Shown: positions 36,384 through 46,182, counted from the stretch's first letter. The stretch is 64,000 bases of DNA from an uncultured Prochlorococcus sp. (GCA_902573565.1 CACGKI010000003.1:1-64000), one strand, 5' to 3'. Notes: generated from the sequence alone by a model not told the origin. A program made the numbers and translations.

Positions 36384-37535
36384 ATGACAGATATAAAGGA
36401 AATTAAATTAGTCGATGTAAAAAATAACTCAAACATCATTAATAATTTAAATAGTATTTATAAAGTATGGGGATATGAAGAGGTTTCACCCTCATTCATA
36501 AATACTTTCGAGACGATAAAAGGCCGAGGTGTTATTGAGGAAAATCAGGTTGTAGGAATAGTAAGTAATAATTCATTATGTCTCAGGCCAGAAATGACAA
36601 CATCAATTGTTAAATTGTCATCTACTAGATTAATAAATAAGAAAAGACCTATAAGATTATTCACAAATGGAATGGTTTTTGATAAAAAACAAAATAATAA
36701 AAATTCATTTAAATTACAAGAAAAATTGCAGAGTGGAATTGAATTAATTGGCTATGATACAAAATGTCCAGAAATTGAAGTTATTAACATTTTGTTTGAT
36801 GCAATCGATAATATTAATTTGAGGGATGGTTGTAATTTATGCCTATTAGTTAGTACCACAAAAATAATGGACTTGATACTGAACAAATACAAGGATAATA
36901 ATTTCGAAGAAATTAAGAAAAGTCTGGTTAATTTTGATCAAGATAATTTATCTAAAATAGGAATAGATGAAGATGATAAATATATTCTTAAAGATCTTTT
37001 ATTCACACGAGGAGAACCAATTGCAATATTAAAAAAATTAAAAACAATATATGGCACTAGTAAAACTTTAGATGATTTAAATTTTTTATTTGAAACATTA
37101 TCAAAAATATCAAATAAGTATGGTGTTAAATTACAACTTGATCCCACTTTTCAACCTCACTTGAATTTATATGAAGGAATAGTTTTTCAACTAATAGGGG
37201 ATAATGGTAAAAATAAAAGCATCATCGCAAAAGGAGGAAGATATGATGAGTTAGTAAGAACTTTTAGTCCTAATGAGAAAATATTTAACGGGATTGGATT
37301 TACAATTTCAGTAGACATTTTAAGAAATTTAATTAAGGAAGAAAAGACAGATAAAAAAAGGATTTTATTGATGTTTAAAGATTCTTATTTGTTAGAAAAA
37401 GGTATGAATGAACAAAAAGTTCAACAGAAAAAAGGAAATATTGCTGTCTTACATTTAAATCCATGTGATGACTTGGCTAAAGCGAATCAAATTATGAAAG
37501 AAAATAATTGTAGTGAGATTTTGTGGGTTAAATAA
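36384..37535 (+). CDS. hisZ: ATP phosphoribosyltransferase regulatory subunit
   Basis: A 383-residue paralogue of histidyl-tRNA synthetase without full catalytic motifs, matching HisZ, which assembles with short-form HisG for the first step of histidine synthesis and mediates histidine feedback. Seen are a class II-like N-terminus (VWGYEEVSPSFINTFETI), LCLRPEMTTSIVKL as the degenerate motif 2 region, GIELIGYDTKCPEIEV, and GGRYDELVRTFSPN near residue 285. The anticodon-binding domain of a true HisRS is reduced. ATG start, 18 bases after the IMPase-family gene. The presence of HisZ implies a short HisG elsewhere in the genome. Confidence 0.9.
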   Translation: MTDIKEIKLVDVKNNSNIINNLNSIYKVWGYEEVSPSFINTFETIKGRGVIEENQVVGIVSNNSLCLRPEMTTSIVKLSSTRLINKKRPIRLFTNGMVFDKKQNNKNSFKLQEKLQSGIELIGYDTKCPEIEVINILFDAIDNINLRDGCNLCLLVSTTKIMDLILNKYKDNNFEEIKKSLVNFDQDNLSKIGIDEDDKYILKDLLFTRGEPIAILKKLKTIYGTSKTLDDLNFLFETLSKISNKYGVKLQLDPTFQPHLNLYEGIVFQLIGDNGKNKSIIAKGGRYDELVRTFSPNEKIFNGIGFTISVDILRNLIKEEKTDKKRILLMFKDSYLLEKGMNEQKVQQKKGNIAVLHLNPCDDLAKANQIMKENNCSEILWVK

Positions 37536-37651
37536 AACCTTTCAAAAATTTATTTAACTTTAAATTCATTTTTTGTTCGGACAATACTCCTAATTAAACT
37601 TGATTAACTAGTTTTTACGAAATAGTATTTATATGTTTGATTTTTTTTTAA

Positions 37652-39556
37652 ATGGAAAAAGGCGAAATTCGTATTAATACCGAAAATATATTCCCAATTA
37701 TTAAGAAGGCAGTATATTCTGACCATGAAATCTTTTTAAGAGAACTAGTTAGTAATGGTGTTGACGCAATAAGTAAACGAAGAATGGCCTCAATGGCAGG
37801 TGATTGCGAGAATACTGAGGAGGCTCAAGTAAAAATAACAATTAACCGTGAAAAAAATACGTTAACCATTTCCGATAATGGTATTGGAATGAATGATGAA
37901 GAAATTAAGAAGTACATAAATCAAGTTGCATTTTCTAGTGCCGAAGAATTCCTAACAAAATACAAAAAAGATAATGATGAATTCATAGGTCATTTTGGAC
38001 TAGGTTTTTATTCAAGTTTCATGGTTGCAGATAAAGTTGATATTTTAACTAAGTCGGCAATTGGAGAATCAAAAGCTTTCAAGTGGTCTTGTGATGGATC
38101 GCCAAATTTCACCTTAGAAGAATCAGATAGAGAGACAATTGGTACAGATGTAATTCTTCACCTACTTGACGAAGAAAAAGAGTTTATAGAGCCTGAAAGG
38201 ATTAAATCACTCATTAAAAAATATTGTGATTTTATGCCGATAGATGTTTTATTAGAGGGAGAGACAATTAATAAGAAAAATCCTCCTTGGAGAAAACAAC
38301 CTAGTGAATTAAAAGATGAAGATTATATTGAGTTATATAAATACCTTTATCCTTTTCAGGGAGATCCACTGTTATGGATTCATCTAAATACAGATTATCC
38401 ATATGACATACAAGGGATATTGTATTTTCCAAAATTGTCAGGTCGAGCCGATTGGGAAAAGGGAGAAATAAAACTATTTTGCAATCAAGTATTCGTAAGC
38501 GATTCAATTAAAGAGATAGTTCCTAAATACCTTTTGCCTCTAAGAGGAGTTATAGACTCTACAGATATACCTCTAAATGTTAGTAGAAGTGCATTACAAA
38601 CAGATAGAAAAGTAAGGTCTATATCATCATTTATCTCAAAAAAAATCGCTAATAAACTGAAGGATTTGATAAAAAATTCTCCAGAATTTTATGCAGAAAT
38701 TTGGGATTCAATTTCTGCTTTTATTAAGATTGGTGCTATCGAAGATGACAAATTTGCAGATTTAGTCAATAACAGTATAATTTTCGAAACAATTGTAAAT
38801 TCAGAGAAAGACGTAACTAAAGATATTGAAAATAAATCCCTCATAAAGTCCAATGATAAATATTTCACTACTCTCGCAAATTACAAAGAGCGAAATAAAT
38901 TAACTGATTCTAAAAAAATAATTTACTGTTCAGATTTGATTGCACAATCTAGTGCATTAAATATCTGTTTATCTGATAATAAAGAAGTTATTAAATCAGA
39001 TCCCTTAATTGATGCACAATTTCTTCCATGGTTGGAAAGTAAAAATGAAGATTATCAATTCCAAAGAGTTGATTCAGAAATAAATGAACTAGAAGATAAA
39101 GAATCTAAAGAAATTGTGGATAAGGATGGCAAATCTAATACAGATAATCTTAGAGATACTATAGTTAATGCCCTTAACAATGAGAAAGTAACAGTTAAAG
39201 TGCAGTCACTTTCTAGTAAAGATGCTCCACCAGCTATGATCTTGCTGCCAGAACAAATGAGAAGAATTAATGATATGGGAGCTTACATGGAACAAAAGAT
39301 GCCAGGCTTACCTGAATATCATGTGCTCTTAATTAACAAAGAACATCCTCTTATTGTTGGTCTTAATAAAATTACAGGCAACAAAATAATTATTGATAAA
39401 AAAGATCCTATTGAAAATCCCTTGGCATCTAAAATTGCTAATCATGTTTACGATATGGCTAAGCTTTCCGTTGGCGGATTAGATCAGGAACAGATAATTA
39501 ATTTACAAAATAATAATGCCGAATTAATTTCTGAATTACTTAATTCAACAAATTGA
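37652..39556 (+). CDS. htpG: Hsp90 family chaperone HtpG
   Basis: A 634-residue bacterial Hsp90. The N-terminal GHKL ATPase shows DHEIFLRELVSNGVDAISKR near residue 25 (ATP-binding Glu and Asn), LTISDNGIGMNDEEI near 73, and FIGHFGLGFYSSFMVADKV near 110. Middle-domain blocks include KLSGRADWEKGEIKLFCNQV and GVIDSTDIPLNVSRSALQTD with the catalytic arginine. The C-terminal dimer region has MRRINDMGAYMEQ. The length matches cyanobacterial HtpG, which is known for heat and light stress tolerance and for folding phycobilisome and tetrapyrrole enzymes. ATG start. rpmB follows after 38 bases. Confidence 0.96.
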   Translation: MEKGEIRINTENIFPIIKKAVYSDHEIFLRELVSNGVDAISKRRMASMAGDCENTEEAQVKITINREKNTLTISDNGIGMNDEEIKKYINQVAFSSAEEFLTKYKKDNDEFIGHFGLGFYSSFMVADKVDILTKSAIGESKAFKWSCDGSPNFTLEESDRETIGTDVILHLLDEEKEFIEPERIKSLIKKYCDFMPIDVLLEGETINKKNPPWRKQPSELKDEDYIELYKYLYPFQGDPLLWIHLNTDYPYDIQGILYFPKLSGRADWEKGEIKLFCNQVFVSDSIKEIVPKYLLPLRGVIDSTDIPLNVSRSALQTDRKVRSISSFISKKIANKLKDLIKNSPEFYAEIWDSISAFIKIGAIEDDKFADLVNNSIIFETIVNSEKDVTKDIENKSLIKSNDKYFTTLANYKERNKLTDSKKIIYCSDLIAQSSALNICLSDNKEVIKSDPLIDAQFLPWLESKNEDYQFQRVDSEINELEDKESKEIVDKDGKSNTDNLRDTIVNALNNEKVTVKVQSLSSKDAPPAMILLPEQMRRINDMGAYMEQKMPGLPEYHVLLINKEHPLIVGLNKITGNKIIIDKKDPIENPLASKIANHVYDMAKLSVGGLDQEQIINLQNNNAELISELLNSTN

Positions 39557-39594
39557 GTCATGTGTTAAAATTTTTAAAGATATAATCAATAAAT

Positions 39595-39831
39595 ATGTCA
39601 AGAGTTTGCGAACTTACTGGTGCAAAAGCTAACAACGGGATGGCAGTGAGTCACTCACATATTCGTACAAAAAAATTGCAGCAAGTAAATCTCCAAAAAA
39701 GGAGACTATGGTGGGATGAGGGCAAAAAATGGGTAAATATAAAAATAAGTACCAAAGCGCTAAAATCTATACAAAAAGTAGGTTTAGATAAATTTGCTAA
39801 ATCAAATGGAGTTGATTTAAAAAAATTCTAA
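39595..39831 (+). CDS. rpmB: 50S ribosomal protein L28
   Basis: A 78-residue basic protein beginning [20 protein letters not shown], then [19 protein letters not shown], the characteristic L28 sequence of the large ribosomal subunit. Length is normal. ATG start; the exported peroxiredoxin gene begins 5 bases after its stop, so the two are probably co-transcribed. Confidence 0.96.
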   Translation: MSRVCELTGAKANNGMAVSHSHIRTKKLQQVNLQKRRLWWDEGKKWVNIKISTKALKSIQKVGLDKFAKSNGVDLKKF

Positions 39832-39836
39832 ATTTA

Positions 39837-40370
39837 ATGAGAAATTTAGTTGCAAGTATATTAGTACCATTTATTCTTCTATTTAATTGTAATTCAGCCT
39901 TCTCTTTTGATTTTGCTCCTGAAGTTGGAGATATGGCTCCTAACTTTCAGTTAGAAGGTTTTAATAAAAACATAAAAACAAAAACAACTTGGGAATTAAG
40001 TGATTTTAAAGGTAAATGGCTTGTTATGTATTTTTACCCTAAAGATTTCACAGCAGGCTGCACCCTTGAAGCTAAGGGTTTTTCAGAATTAAAAAAAGAT
40101 TTTTCAAAAAATAATGCCGAAATTGTTGGCATAAGCGCTGATAATCAAGATTCTCATGAAAGTTTCTGCAGCGAGAAATCCATAAACTACACTTTATTAT
40201 CTGATCCTGACGGAATTATTAGTGATAAATATGGTTCTTGGATTCCTCCATTCTCAGATAGAAATACTTTTTTGATTTCTCCAGATGGGGAAATTTCTTA
40301 TAGATGGATTAGTGTTTTACCTATAAATCATGCTAAAGAAGTTCTCAACGTTTTAAAGAAAAAAATATAA
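39837..40370 (+). CDS. Exported peroxiredoxin (Bcp/PrxQ type)
   Basis: A 177-residue thiol peroxidase. Residues 1-24 (MRNLVASILVPFILLFNCNS, then AFSF) form a signal peptide, so the enzyme is predicted in the periplasm or thylakoid lumen. The mature part starts PEVGDMAPNFQLEGFN. The peroxidatic cysteine lies in YPKDFTAGCTLEAKGFSEL near residue 74; a later cysteine in ESFCSEKSINY near 111 may act as resolving residue. It reduces peroxides using thiols. Next to it are two small membrane proteins and psaK, which suits protection of the photosynthetic membrane, but that link is inference. Confidence 0.9.
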   Translation: MRNLVASILVPFILLFNCNSAFSFDFAPEVGDMAPNFQLEGFNKNIKTKTTWELSDFKGKWLVMYFYPKDFTAGCTLEAKGFSELKKDFSKNNAEIVGISADNQDSHESFCSEKSINYTLLSDPDGIISDKYGSWIPPFSDRNTFLISPDGEISYRWISVLPINHAKEVLNVLKKKI

Positions 40371-40374
40371 AATT

Positions 40375-40677
40375 TTGCACGAATTATCATTTGGAACTTG
40401 GTTGATACATATCTCATCAGTAATAGAGTGGATTGTTGCCATATTTGTCATAAATAAAATTTCTACATATAAAAAATATAATTTATTTTTTTGGTTAAGC
40501 CTCGCTATGGTTCCAAACTTAATAGGTGCTATGTGTGCGATCACGTGGCATATCTATGACAACCAGGAAGATCTTTACGGTCTAGTATCACTTCAAGGAA
40601 TATTTACATTTATAGGAAATTCAACATTAGCCTTAGCAGCAATAAAGATTTTTAGAGGAAAAGAGACTTATGAATGA
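40375..40677 (+). CDS. DUF2499 membrane protein
   Basis: A 100-residue integral membrane protein of the DUF2499 family found in cyanobacteria and plastids. It shows the family's HELSFGTWLIHISSVIEWIVAIF opening split over the first helix, then LAMVPNLIGAMCAITWHIYDN, and a third hydrophobic helix near residues 70-93 (LQGIFTFIGNSTLALAAIKIF). Conserved histidines and tryptophans lie near helix ends. Start is TTG at 40375, 4 bases after the peroxiredoxin stop. It overlaps the next gene by 8 bases. Function is not established. Confidence 0.85.
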   Translation: MHELSFGTWLIHISSVIEWIVAIFVINKISTYKKYNLFFWLSLAMVPNLIGAMCAITWHIYDNQEDLYGLVSLQGIFTFIGNSTLALAAIKIFRGKETYE

Positions 40678-41005
40678 TTTGTTTTTAAGATTTATAGAAA
40701 AATTAGGTTCAATCGATAATACATTTTTGTTCGCAGTATCAATAATTCCTTATGCAATATTTTTGTTCTACTTATATAAAATAAAATCTGTTAATAATTT
40801 TGTAAAAACAGGATTTTCCTTAACTGTTTTATTCGTATTGATAACTATATTGGTATCTATCTTCACACTAAATTACTATAATAAAACACTTGTTGAGGTT
40901 GACTTTCTGCATGGTTTAGCAGAATCATTCCTAACTTTAAGTGATTTTGTTATTTTGTTTGGATTTATAAGGTTGTTAAATAGCTTAGAAGTAAACAACT
41001 CTTAA
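40670..41005 (+). CDS. DUF3593 membrane protein
   Basis: A 111-residue protein with three hydrophobic helices (about 18-36, 48-68 and 86-104) and the LVEVDFLHGLAESFLTLSDFVILFGF block of the cyanobacterial DUF3593 family. The ATG lies inside the end of the DUF2499 gene (8-base overlap), so the two are translationally coupled and likely act together in the membrane, perhaps as one complex. No motif suggests an enzymatic reaction. Families DUF2499 and DUF3593 both occur in oxygenic phototrophs, and the gene order here supports a photosynthetic-membrane role as inference only. Confidence 0.82.
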   Translation: MNDLFLRFIEKLGSIDNTFLFAVSIIPYAIFLFYLYKIKSVNNFVKTGFSLTVLFVLITILVSIFTLNYYNKTLVEVDFLHGLAESFLTLSDFVILFGFIRLLNSLEVNNS

Positions 41006-41071
41006 GACCTTTTACAATTTTGTGTTTTTTAGGTAAAAGTATTAGAGAATATATGAAAATAACGATTTTTT

Positions 41072-41332
41072 ATGTTTACTACATTATTTGCAGCTGCAGA
41101 TCCAGCAACTTTTTCTTGGTCTCCAAAGTGTGCCGTCGTAATGATTGCATGTAATGTTTTTGCTTATGCAATAGCCAGAGCAACTATAAGAAAACCAAAT
41201 GAAGGTTTTGAAATACCTAATTCAAAATTCTATGGTGGTTTAAGTCACGCATCAGTTGTAGGTGCTAATTGCTTAGGTCATATTTTCGGAATTGGTGCAA
41301 TCTTAGGATTAGCCTCACGTGGTGTTTTATAA
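41072..41332 (+). CDS. psaK: Photosystem I reaction center subunit PsaK
   Basis: An 86-residue PSI subunit with two transmembrane helices. It starts MFTTLFAAADPATFSWSPKC; helix 1 lies at about 21-38 (AVVMIACNVFAYAIARATI) and helix 2 at about 62-82 (ANCLGHIFGIGAILGLASRG), joined by the conserved basic loop (RKPNEGFEIP). PsaK sits at the edge of PSI, binds chlorophylls and connects antenna complexes. ATG start. The 66-base gap upstream probably carries its own promoter. It ends 19 bases from the convergent dxs stop. Confidence 0.95.
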   Translation: MFTTLFAAADPATFSWSPKCAVVMIACNVFAYAIARATIRKPNEGFEIPNSKFYGGLSHASVVGANCLGHIFGIGAILGLASRGVL

Positions 41333-41351
41333 AAATTTATTTATTAAGTTT

Positions 41352-43241
41352 TTAATTATTTAACTTAAATTTCTTAACAATTTTATCTGCCATCTGATCA
41401 GGCTTAAGTCCTAATTTCTCTTTACTCTGGTCAGGTGAAGCATGATCAACTAAAACATCGGGTATACCTATCCTGTATACAGGAATGTTTACTTCATTAT
41501 CGTTAAGTAATTCAACTATTGCAGAGCCAAATCCACCAATTAAGGTTCCTTCTTCCATAGTTACCACTTTTTGAATTCTATTTACTAAAGGCATAATAAG
41601 ATTTTTATCTAGAGGTTTTACAAATCTTGCATTAACAATACATGGATTAATGTTCATATTTTTTAGGATTTTTGCAGTTTCAATAGCTGATGCAACCATT
41701 GATCCATAAGCAATAATTAAAATATCTTCTCCTTCTTCAAGTATTTCAGCTTCACCGATATTCAAAGGTTCCCAACCCTCATCCATTACAGCCACCCCTA
41801 ATCCAGAACCTCTTGGTATTCTTAGAGCTGTGGGACCATTATGGTTAATTGAAGTTATTAACATTCTCTGTAATTCAGACTCATCTTTTGGTGCCATCAA
41901 TACAAAATTAGGGATAGATCTCATATAACTGATATCATACTGACCTTGATGAGTAGGACCGTCAGCTCCAACTATCCCAGCTCTATCAAGAACAAACGAT
42001 ACAGGTAAATTTTGTATCCCTACATCATGAATTAATTGGTCGAAAGCACGTTGAAGAAAAGTACTATAAATAGCTACAACAGGTTTAAGACCATCGCAAG
42101 ACATTCCTGCCGCAAGAGTAACTGCATGTTGTTCTGCTATTCCTACATCGATGTATTGATCAGGGATATTTTTTTGCAATATATCTAAACCAGTACCTGT
42201 AGCCATTGCAGCTGTAATACCAACGACTTTGCTATCTTGCTCACATATTTTTAATAATGTTTGACCAAATATTTTGCTATAACTAACAGGTTTAGGTTTC
42301 TTTGATGGAATTGATTTCCCAGTTGTAAGATCAAATGCAGACTGTGCATGATATCCAACCTGATCAGCTTCTGCATATGGGTAACCCTTCCCTTTTGTTG
42401 TGACTACATGAACAAGTACAGGTCTTTTAAGTTTATGGGCAGCGTTAAAGGTCTTAACTAAGTTACCAATATCATGACCATCAATTGGACCCATATATGT
42501 GAATCCAAGTTCTTCAAAAACAGCACCAACCTTAGGCACAGATAGTCGTCTAACGCTTCCTTTAATATTTTTTAGTTCTTCTGGGATATCCTTACCAATT
42601 AAGGGAATATTTTTTACACTTTCTTGAACACTATCGGACAAAAATTGCAATGGTGGACTTACTCTTACCTTATTTAAGTAAGATGAAAGGGCTCCAACCG
42701 GAGGTGAAATAGACATGTCATTATCGTTCAATACCACAACTAAAGGGGTATTTGGTAAGTGACCTGCATGATTTATAGCTTCTAATGCCATTCCTCCAGT
42801 TAATGCTCCATCTCCAATAACAGCGACACATTTATAATTTTCACCTTTTCTATCTCTTGCTATTGCCATTCCTAAAGCAGCAGAAATAGAAGTACTTGCA
42901 TGCCCAGCACCAAAATGATCAAATTTACTTTCACTTCTTTTTAGATATCCAGCGACTCCATTTTGTTGCCTTAGAGAATCAAATTGACCGTAACGTCCTG
43001 TAATTAATTTATGAGGGTAACCTTGATGTCCTACATCCCACACAACTTTATCAAAATCAAGATCAAGAGTTTGATACAAAGCCAATGTCAACTCAACTAC
43101 ACCTAATCCAGGACCTAGATGGCCTCCACTAGTAGATACTACCTGAAGATGTCTTTCTCTAATTTGACAAGCAATTTCCTCTAATTGTGAAACTGTTAAG
43201 CCATGAAGTTGATTTGGATGACTTAACTCACTTAAAAGCAT
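41352..43241 (-). CDS. dxs: 1-deoxy-D-xylulose-5-phosphate synthase
   Basis: A 629-residue thiamine diphosphate enzyme that joins pyruvate and glyceraldehyde-3-phosphate in the first step of the MEP isoprenoid pathway, feeding chlorophyll phytol, carotenoids and quinones. Motifs include [20 protein letters not shown] near residue 35, [16 protein letters not shown] near 65, the ThDP-binding [18 protein letters not shown] near 143, [14 protein letters not shown] near 275, and [16 protein letters not shown] near 370 with the catalytic glutamate. Length is standard. ATG start, with divergent ilvA 116 bases away. Confidence 0.97.
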   Translation of the reverse strand: MLLSELSHPNQLHGLTVSQLEEIACQIRERHLQVVSTSGGHLGPGLGVVELTLALYQTLDLDFDKVVWDVGHQGYPHKLITGRYGQFDSLRQQNGVAGYLKRSESKFDHFGAGHASTSISAALGMAIARDRKGENYKCVAVIGDGALTGGMALEAINHAGHLPNTPLVVVLNDNDMSISPPVGALSSYLNKVRVSPPLQFLSDSVQESVKNIPLIGKDIPEELKNIKGSVRRLSVPKVGAVFEELGFTYMGPIDGHDIGNLVKTFNAAHKLKRPVLVHVVTTKGKGYPYAEADQVGYHAQSAFDLTTGKSIPSKKPKPVSYSKIFGQTLLKICEQDSKVVGITAAMATGTGLDILQKNIPDQYIDVGIAEQHAVTLAAGMSCDGLKPVVAIYSTFLQRAFDQLIHDVGIQNLPVSFVLDRAGIVGADGPTHQGQYDISYMRSIPNFVLMAPKDESELQRMLITSINHNGPTALRIPRGSGLGVAVMDEGWEPLNIGEAEILEEGEDILIIAYGSMVASAIETAKILKNMNINPCIVNARFVKPLDKNLIMPLVNRIQKVVTMEEGTLIGGFGSAIVELLNDNEVNIPVYRIGIPDVLVDHASPDQSKEKLGLKPDQMADKIVKKFKLNN

Positions 43242-43357
43242 TTAACAAAATTTGGTGTCTATATAATCTAAAACGCCGAGGTGCAAAATGAGTATTTTTT
43301 TTTAAATAGATCATGTAATGTTTTATTAGATTAATAATTAATGCTAAAAATATATAT

Positions 43358-44899
43358 ATGAATGATTATTTTGAAAAAATACTTCAAGCTGAAGTCTATG
43401 AAGTTGCAAAAAAGACACCACTAGAGAAAGCTCATAATTTAAGTAATAAACTTAATAATGATGTTTTTCTAAAAAGAGAAGATCTTCAAGATGTATTTTC
43501 ATTTAAAATAAGAGGTGCATATAACAAAATGAGTAAGCTTACTAATTCACAGCTTTCTCAGGGAGTAATTACTTCTAGTGCTGGTAATCATGCTCAAGGG
43601 GTTGCACTTAGTGCACTTAAGTTAAATTGCCAAGCAACTATATTAATGCCCATAACCACACCAATAGTAAAAGTTAATGCAGTTAAAAATTTAAAAGCAA
43701 AAGTTATATTATTTGGTGATAATTATGATGAAACATACAAAGAGGCAATAAGGATTAGCCAAGAAAGAAATTTATGTTTTATTCATCCTTTTGACGATCC
43801 AGAAGTAATAGCAGGACAAGGAACTATAGCTATAGAACTTGAACAGCAGCTTGAGGAAAAACCTTATGCTATTTATATTGCTGTTGGTGGTGGTGGATTA
43901 ATATCAGGAATTTCTTTATATATAAAAAAAATATGGCCTGAAGTAAAAATAATAGGTGTAGAACCTGAAGATGCAGACGCCATGACAAAATCTTTGGAAG
44001 AATCAAAAATTGTGGAATTATCTTCTGTTGGTCAATTTGCAGATGGAGTGGCTGTTAAAAAAATTGGTAAAAATACTTTTGATATTGGCAGAAAATATAT
44101 AGATATGATGATTACCGTTAATACTGATGAAATATGTGCAGCTATAAAAGATGTATTTGAGGATACTAGATCAATACTAGAGCCCGCAGGAGCATTATCA
44201 ATTGCAGGGATGAAAAAAGATATTTTAAATTCGAATCATTCAAATAGAAAAATGGTTGCGATTGCATGTGGTGCAAATATGAATTTTGAGCGGCTTAGAT
44301 TTGTAGCAGAAAGAGCAGAACTTGGTGAGTGTAAAGAAGTAATGATGGCTGTTGAAATTCCTGAACGACCTGGGAGTTTAATTGATTTTTGTAAGTTACT
44401 TGATAATAGAAATTTAACTGAATTTAGCTATAGGATGTCAAATTCTAAGAATGCCCAGATCTTTGTAGGAGTTCAAGTCTATGGATTAAATGATAAAAAA
44501 AATCTTTTAAATTTATTCAGAAATTCGGAGTACTCCTTTATTGACATAAGTGATGATGAATTATCGAAAAATCATCTAAGACATATGGTAGGTGGAAGAT
44601 TACCAAAGAATTTTAAAGAAATAAATAATAGAAACTTTGTTGAGCTTTTATACAGATTTGAGTTTCCTGAAAGGCCTGGCGCATTAATAAACTTCTTAAA
44701 TAATATGAAATCTAATTGGTCTATAAGCGTTTTTCACTATAGGAATTATGGAGCTGATGTTGGGAAAATTGTTATTGGAGTTTTAATCGATAAAAATGAG
44801 ATTTTAGAATGGAATAAATTTGTAAAAATTCTAGGCTATAAATTTTGGGATGAAACTCAAAACGATACATATAAATTATTCCTTGGTGCATCAGATTAA
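43358..44899 (+). CDS. ilvA: Threonine ammonia-lyase (threonine dehydratase), biosynthetic
   Basis: A 513-residue PLP enzyme that makes 2-oxobutyrate from threonine, the committed step of isoleucine synthesis. The PLP lysine is in DVFSFKIRGAYNKM near residue 48, the substrate loop in TSSAGNHAQGVALSA near 72, and the phosphate-binding glycine loop in YIAVGGGGLISGISLY near 175. Two ACT-like regulatory domains follow (from about 325, EIPERPGSLIDF, and from about 420, EFPERPGALINF), expected to sense isoleucine and valine. ATG start. scpB follows about 40 bases later. Confidence 0.96.
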   Translation: MNDYFEKILQAEVYEVAKKTPLEKAHNLSNKLNNDVFLKREDLQDVFSFKIRGAYNKMSKLTNSQLSQGVITSSAGNHAQGVALSALKLNCQATILMPITTPIVKVNAVKNLKAKVILFGDNYDETYKEAIRISQERNLCFIHPFDDPEVIAGQGTIAIELEQQLEEKPYAIYIAVGGGGLISGISLYIKKIWPEVKIIGVEPEDADAMTKSLEESKIVELSSVGQFADGVAVKKIGKNTFDIGRKYIDMMITVNTDEICAAIKDVFEDTRSILEPAGALSIAGMKKDILNSNHSNRKMVAIACGANMNFERLRFVAERAELGECKEVMMAVEIPERPGSLIDFCKLLDNRNLTEFSYRMSNSKNAQIFVGVQVYGLNDKKNLLNLFRNSEYSFIDISDDELSKNHLRHMVGGRLPKNFKEINNRNFVELLYRFEFPERPGALINFLNNMKSNWSISVFHYRNYGADVGKIVIGVLIDKNEILEWNKFVKILGYKFWDETQNDTYKLFLGASD

Positions 44900-45010
44900 A
44901 TTTAAGGTAAATTAGGAAAGATTTCGGTAATTAAAATCAATCAATCTGATCTAAATACCACGCCAATATCTGATATAGATCTAGTAACAAAAGTTGAAGC
45001 TGTTCTATAT

Positions 45011-45472
45011 TTGAAAGGCAGACCAATAACAAAAAAGGATCTTTCAGAAATTACTAATTCTGATATAAACTCAATAAATGATGCAATTAAAGATCTAAAA
45101 AATAAATACTCTGATCCCAATTCAGCTATTGAATTAAATACGGTTAATAACAGTTTTTCTCTAGAACTAAAATCTAGTCTTAATGAATTCGTCGATGATT
45201 TACTTCCTTCTGATTTGAAAACATCCGAATTAAGGACATTGGCTACTATTGCGATCAAAAAAAAGATCCTGCAATCGGATCTTATACTTCTTAGAGGTTC
45301 AGGTGCTTATGATCATATTAAAGAATTATTAGAAAAGAAATTTATCGTCAAACGAAAGCAAAAAGATGGTAGATCATATTGGTTATCATTATCAGAAAAG
45401 TTTTTTCAAACTTTTGCGGTAAGTAATGAATATCTCTCAAAAATAGGAAGCGGTAATAATAAGCAGCAATAA
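45011..45472 (+). CDS. scpB: Segregation and condensation protein B
   Basis: A winged-helix subunit that, with ScpA and SMC, condenses and separates chromosomes. From the TTG at 45011 the product is 153 residues: LKGRPITKKDLSEITNSDIN, then SELRTLATIAIKKKILQSDL, and GSGAYDHIKELLEKKFIVKR near residue 105, the usual ScpB signatures. The conserved first helix (VTKVEAVLYLKGRP) begins about 9 residues before this TTG, and the frame stays open back to 44906. No ATG, GTG or TTG is found there. AGGAAAG at 44914-44920 is well placed for an ATT start at 44930 (or ATT at 44921), so the protein is probably about 180 residues. The coordinates given are the minimal ORF. Confidence 0.85.
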   Translation: MKGRPITKKDLSEITNSDINSINDAIKDLKNKYSDPNSAIELNTVNNSFSLELKSSLNEFVDDLLPSDLKTSELRTLATIAIKKKILQSDLILLRGSGAYDHIKELLEKKFIVKRKQKDGRSYWLSLSEKFFQTFAVSNEYLSKIGSGNNKQQ

Positions 45473-45510
45473 TAAGTAAATGTTAGGATATATTAAATTA
45501 CGAAAAGATA

Positions 45511-45789
45511 ATGTTATCTGAGATTTTTGCAGTTCTGGGCCAAACTTTATCAATTTATTCTTTCATATTGATAATAAGAATTTTACTTACATGGTTTCCT
45601 GGTATTGATTGGAGTAACGGCGTTTTATCTGCATTAACTTCTATCACAGATCCTTATTTAAACATTTTTAGAGGTATTATCCCTCCAATAGGTGGATTTG
45701 ATATTTCATCCTTGTTAGCTTTTTTACTTTTAAATGTTATACAAAATTTAATTACAAATCTTCAGTATGCAAGCTTAGGTTATAGCTGA
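45511..45789 (+). CDS. YggT family membrane protein
   Basis: A 92-residue protein with two transmembrane helices (about 4-26 and 62-84) and the YggT family pattern: SFILIIRILLTWFPGIDW, a DPYLNIFRGIIPPIGGFDISSLLAF block, and a C-terminal helix. In cyanobacteria and chloroplasts, relatives (Ylmg/CCB3 group) affect nucleoid distribution, cell division or heme attachment to cytochrome b6. It follows scpB by 38 bases, so a link with chromosome or division functions is plausible but not shown. ATG start; ends 2 bases from the mazG stop. Confidence 0.88.
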   Translation: MLSEIFAVLGQTLSIYSFILIIRILLTWFPGIDWSNGVLSALTSITDPYLNIFRGIIPPIGGFDISSLLAFLLLNVIQNLITNLQYASLGYS

Positions 45790-45791
45790 AC

Positions 45792-46121
45792 TTATCTATC
45801 ATCTCCAGAACCTCTTATCTTTCCCTTAGCAGCTCTTAATTTTAATTTTTCTAGGTTTTGTAATGCAACATCCTCTAAATTGAAATTCAATTCGGTACAA
45901 AGATTTGATATGTACCACAAAACATCTCCTAACTCTTTTTTAATACCTAATTTTGATTCGTTATCAAATATTCCATTTTTATCTCTTATAACCTTTTTCA
46001 CTTTTTCAGCCACCTCACCAGCCTCTCCAACTAAACCAAGAGTTGGATAAATATTATTTGAGCCTAAATCTGGATATTGTGCGGTTTCTCTAGCTTTTTT
46101 CTGATAAGTTTTAAAATCCAT
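45792..46121 (-). CDS. MazG-like nucleotide pyrophosphohydrolase
   Basis: A 109-residue all-alpha NTP pyrophosphatase of the MazG/dUTPase superfamily. Metal-binding acidic motifs are visible in GLVGEAGEVAEKVKKVI near residue 30 (ExxE) and KKELGDVLWYISNLCTEL near 62 (ExxD). Such enzymes hydrolyse non-canonical or house-keeping NTPs to monophosphates. The single-domain form is shorter than E. coli MazG and cannot be assigned a specific substrate. ATG start, divergent from pyk with 61 bases between starts. Confidence 0.9.
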   Translation of the reverse strand: MDFKTYQKKARETAQYPDLGSNNIYPTLGLVGEAGEVAEKVKKVIRDKNGIFDNESKLGIKKELGDVLWYISNLCTELNFNLEDVALQNLEKLKLRAAKGKIRGSGDDR

Positions 46122-46182
46122 GACTTAAATAACTAACTTTGGGTATGGTAAATTTATTTATATCTAGCAATATTATCTATAT

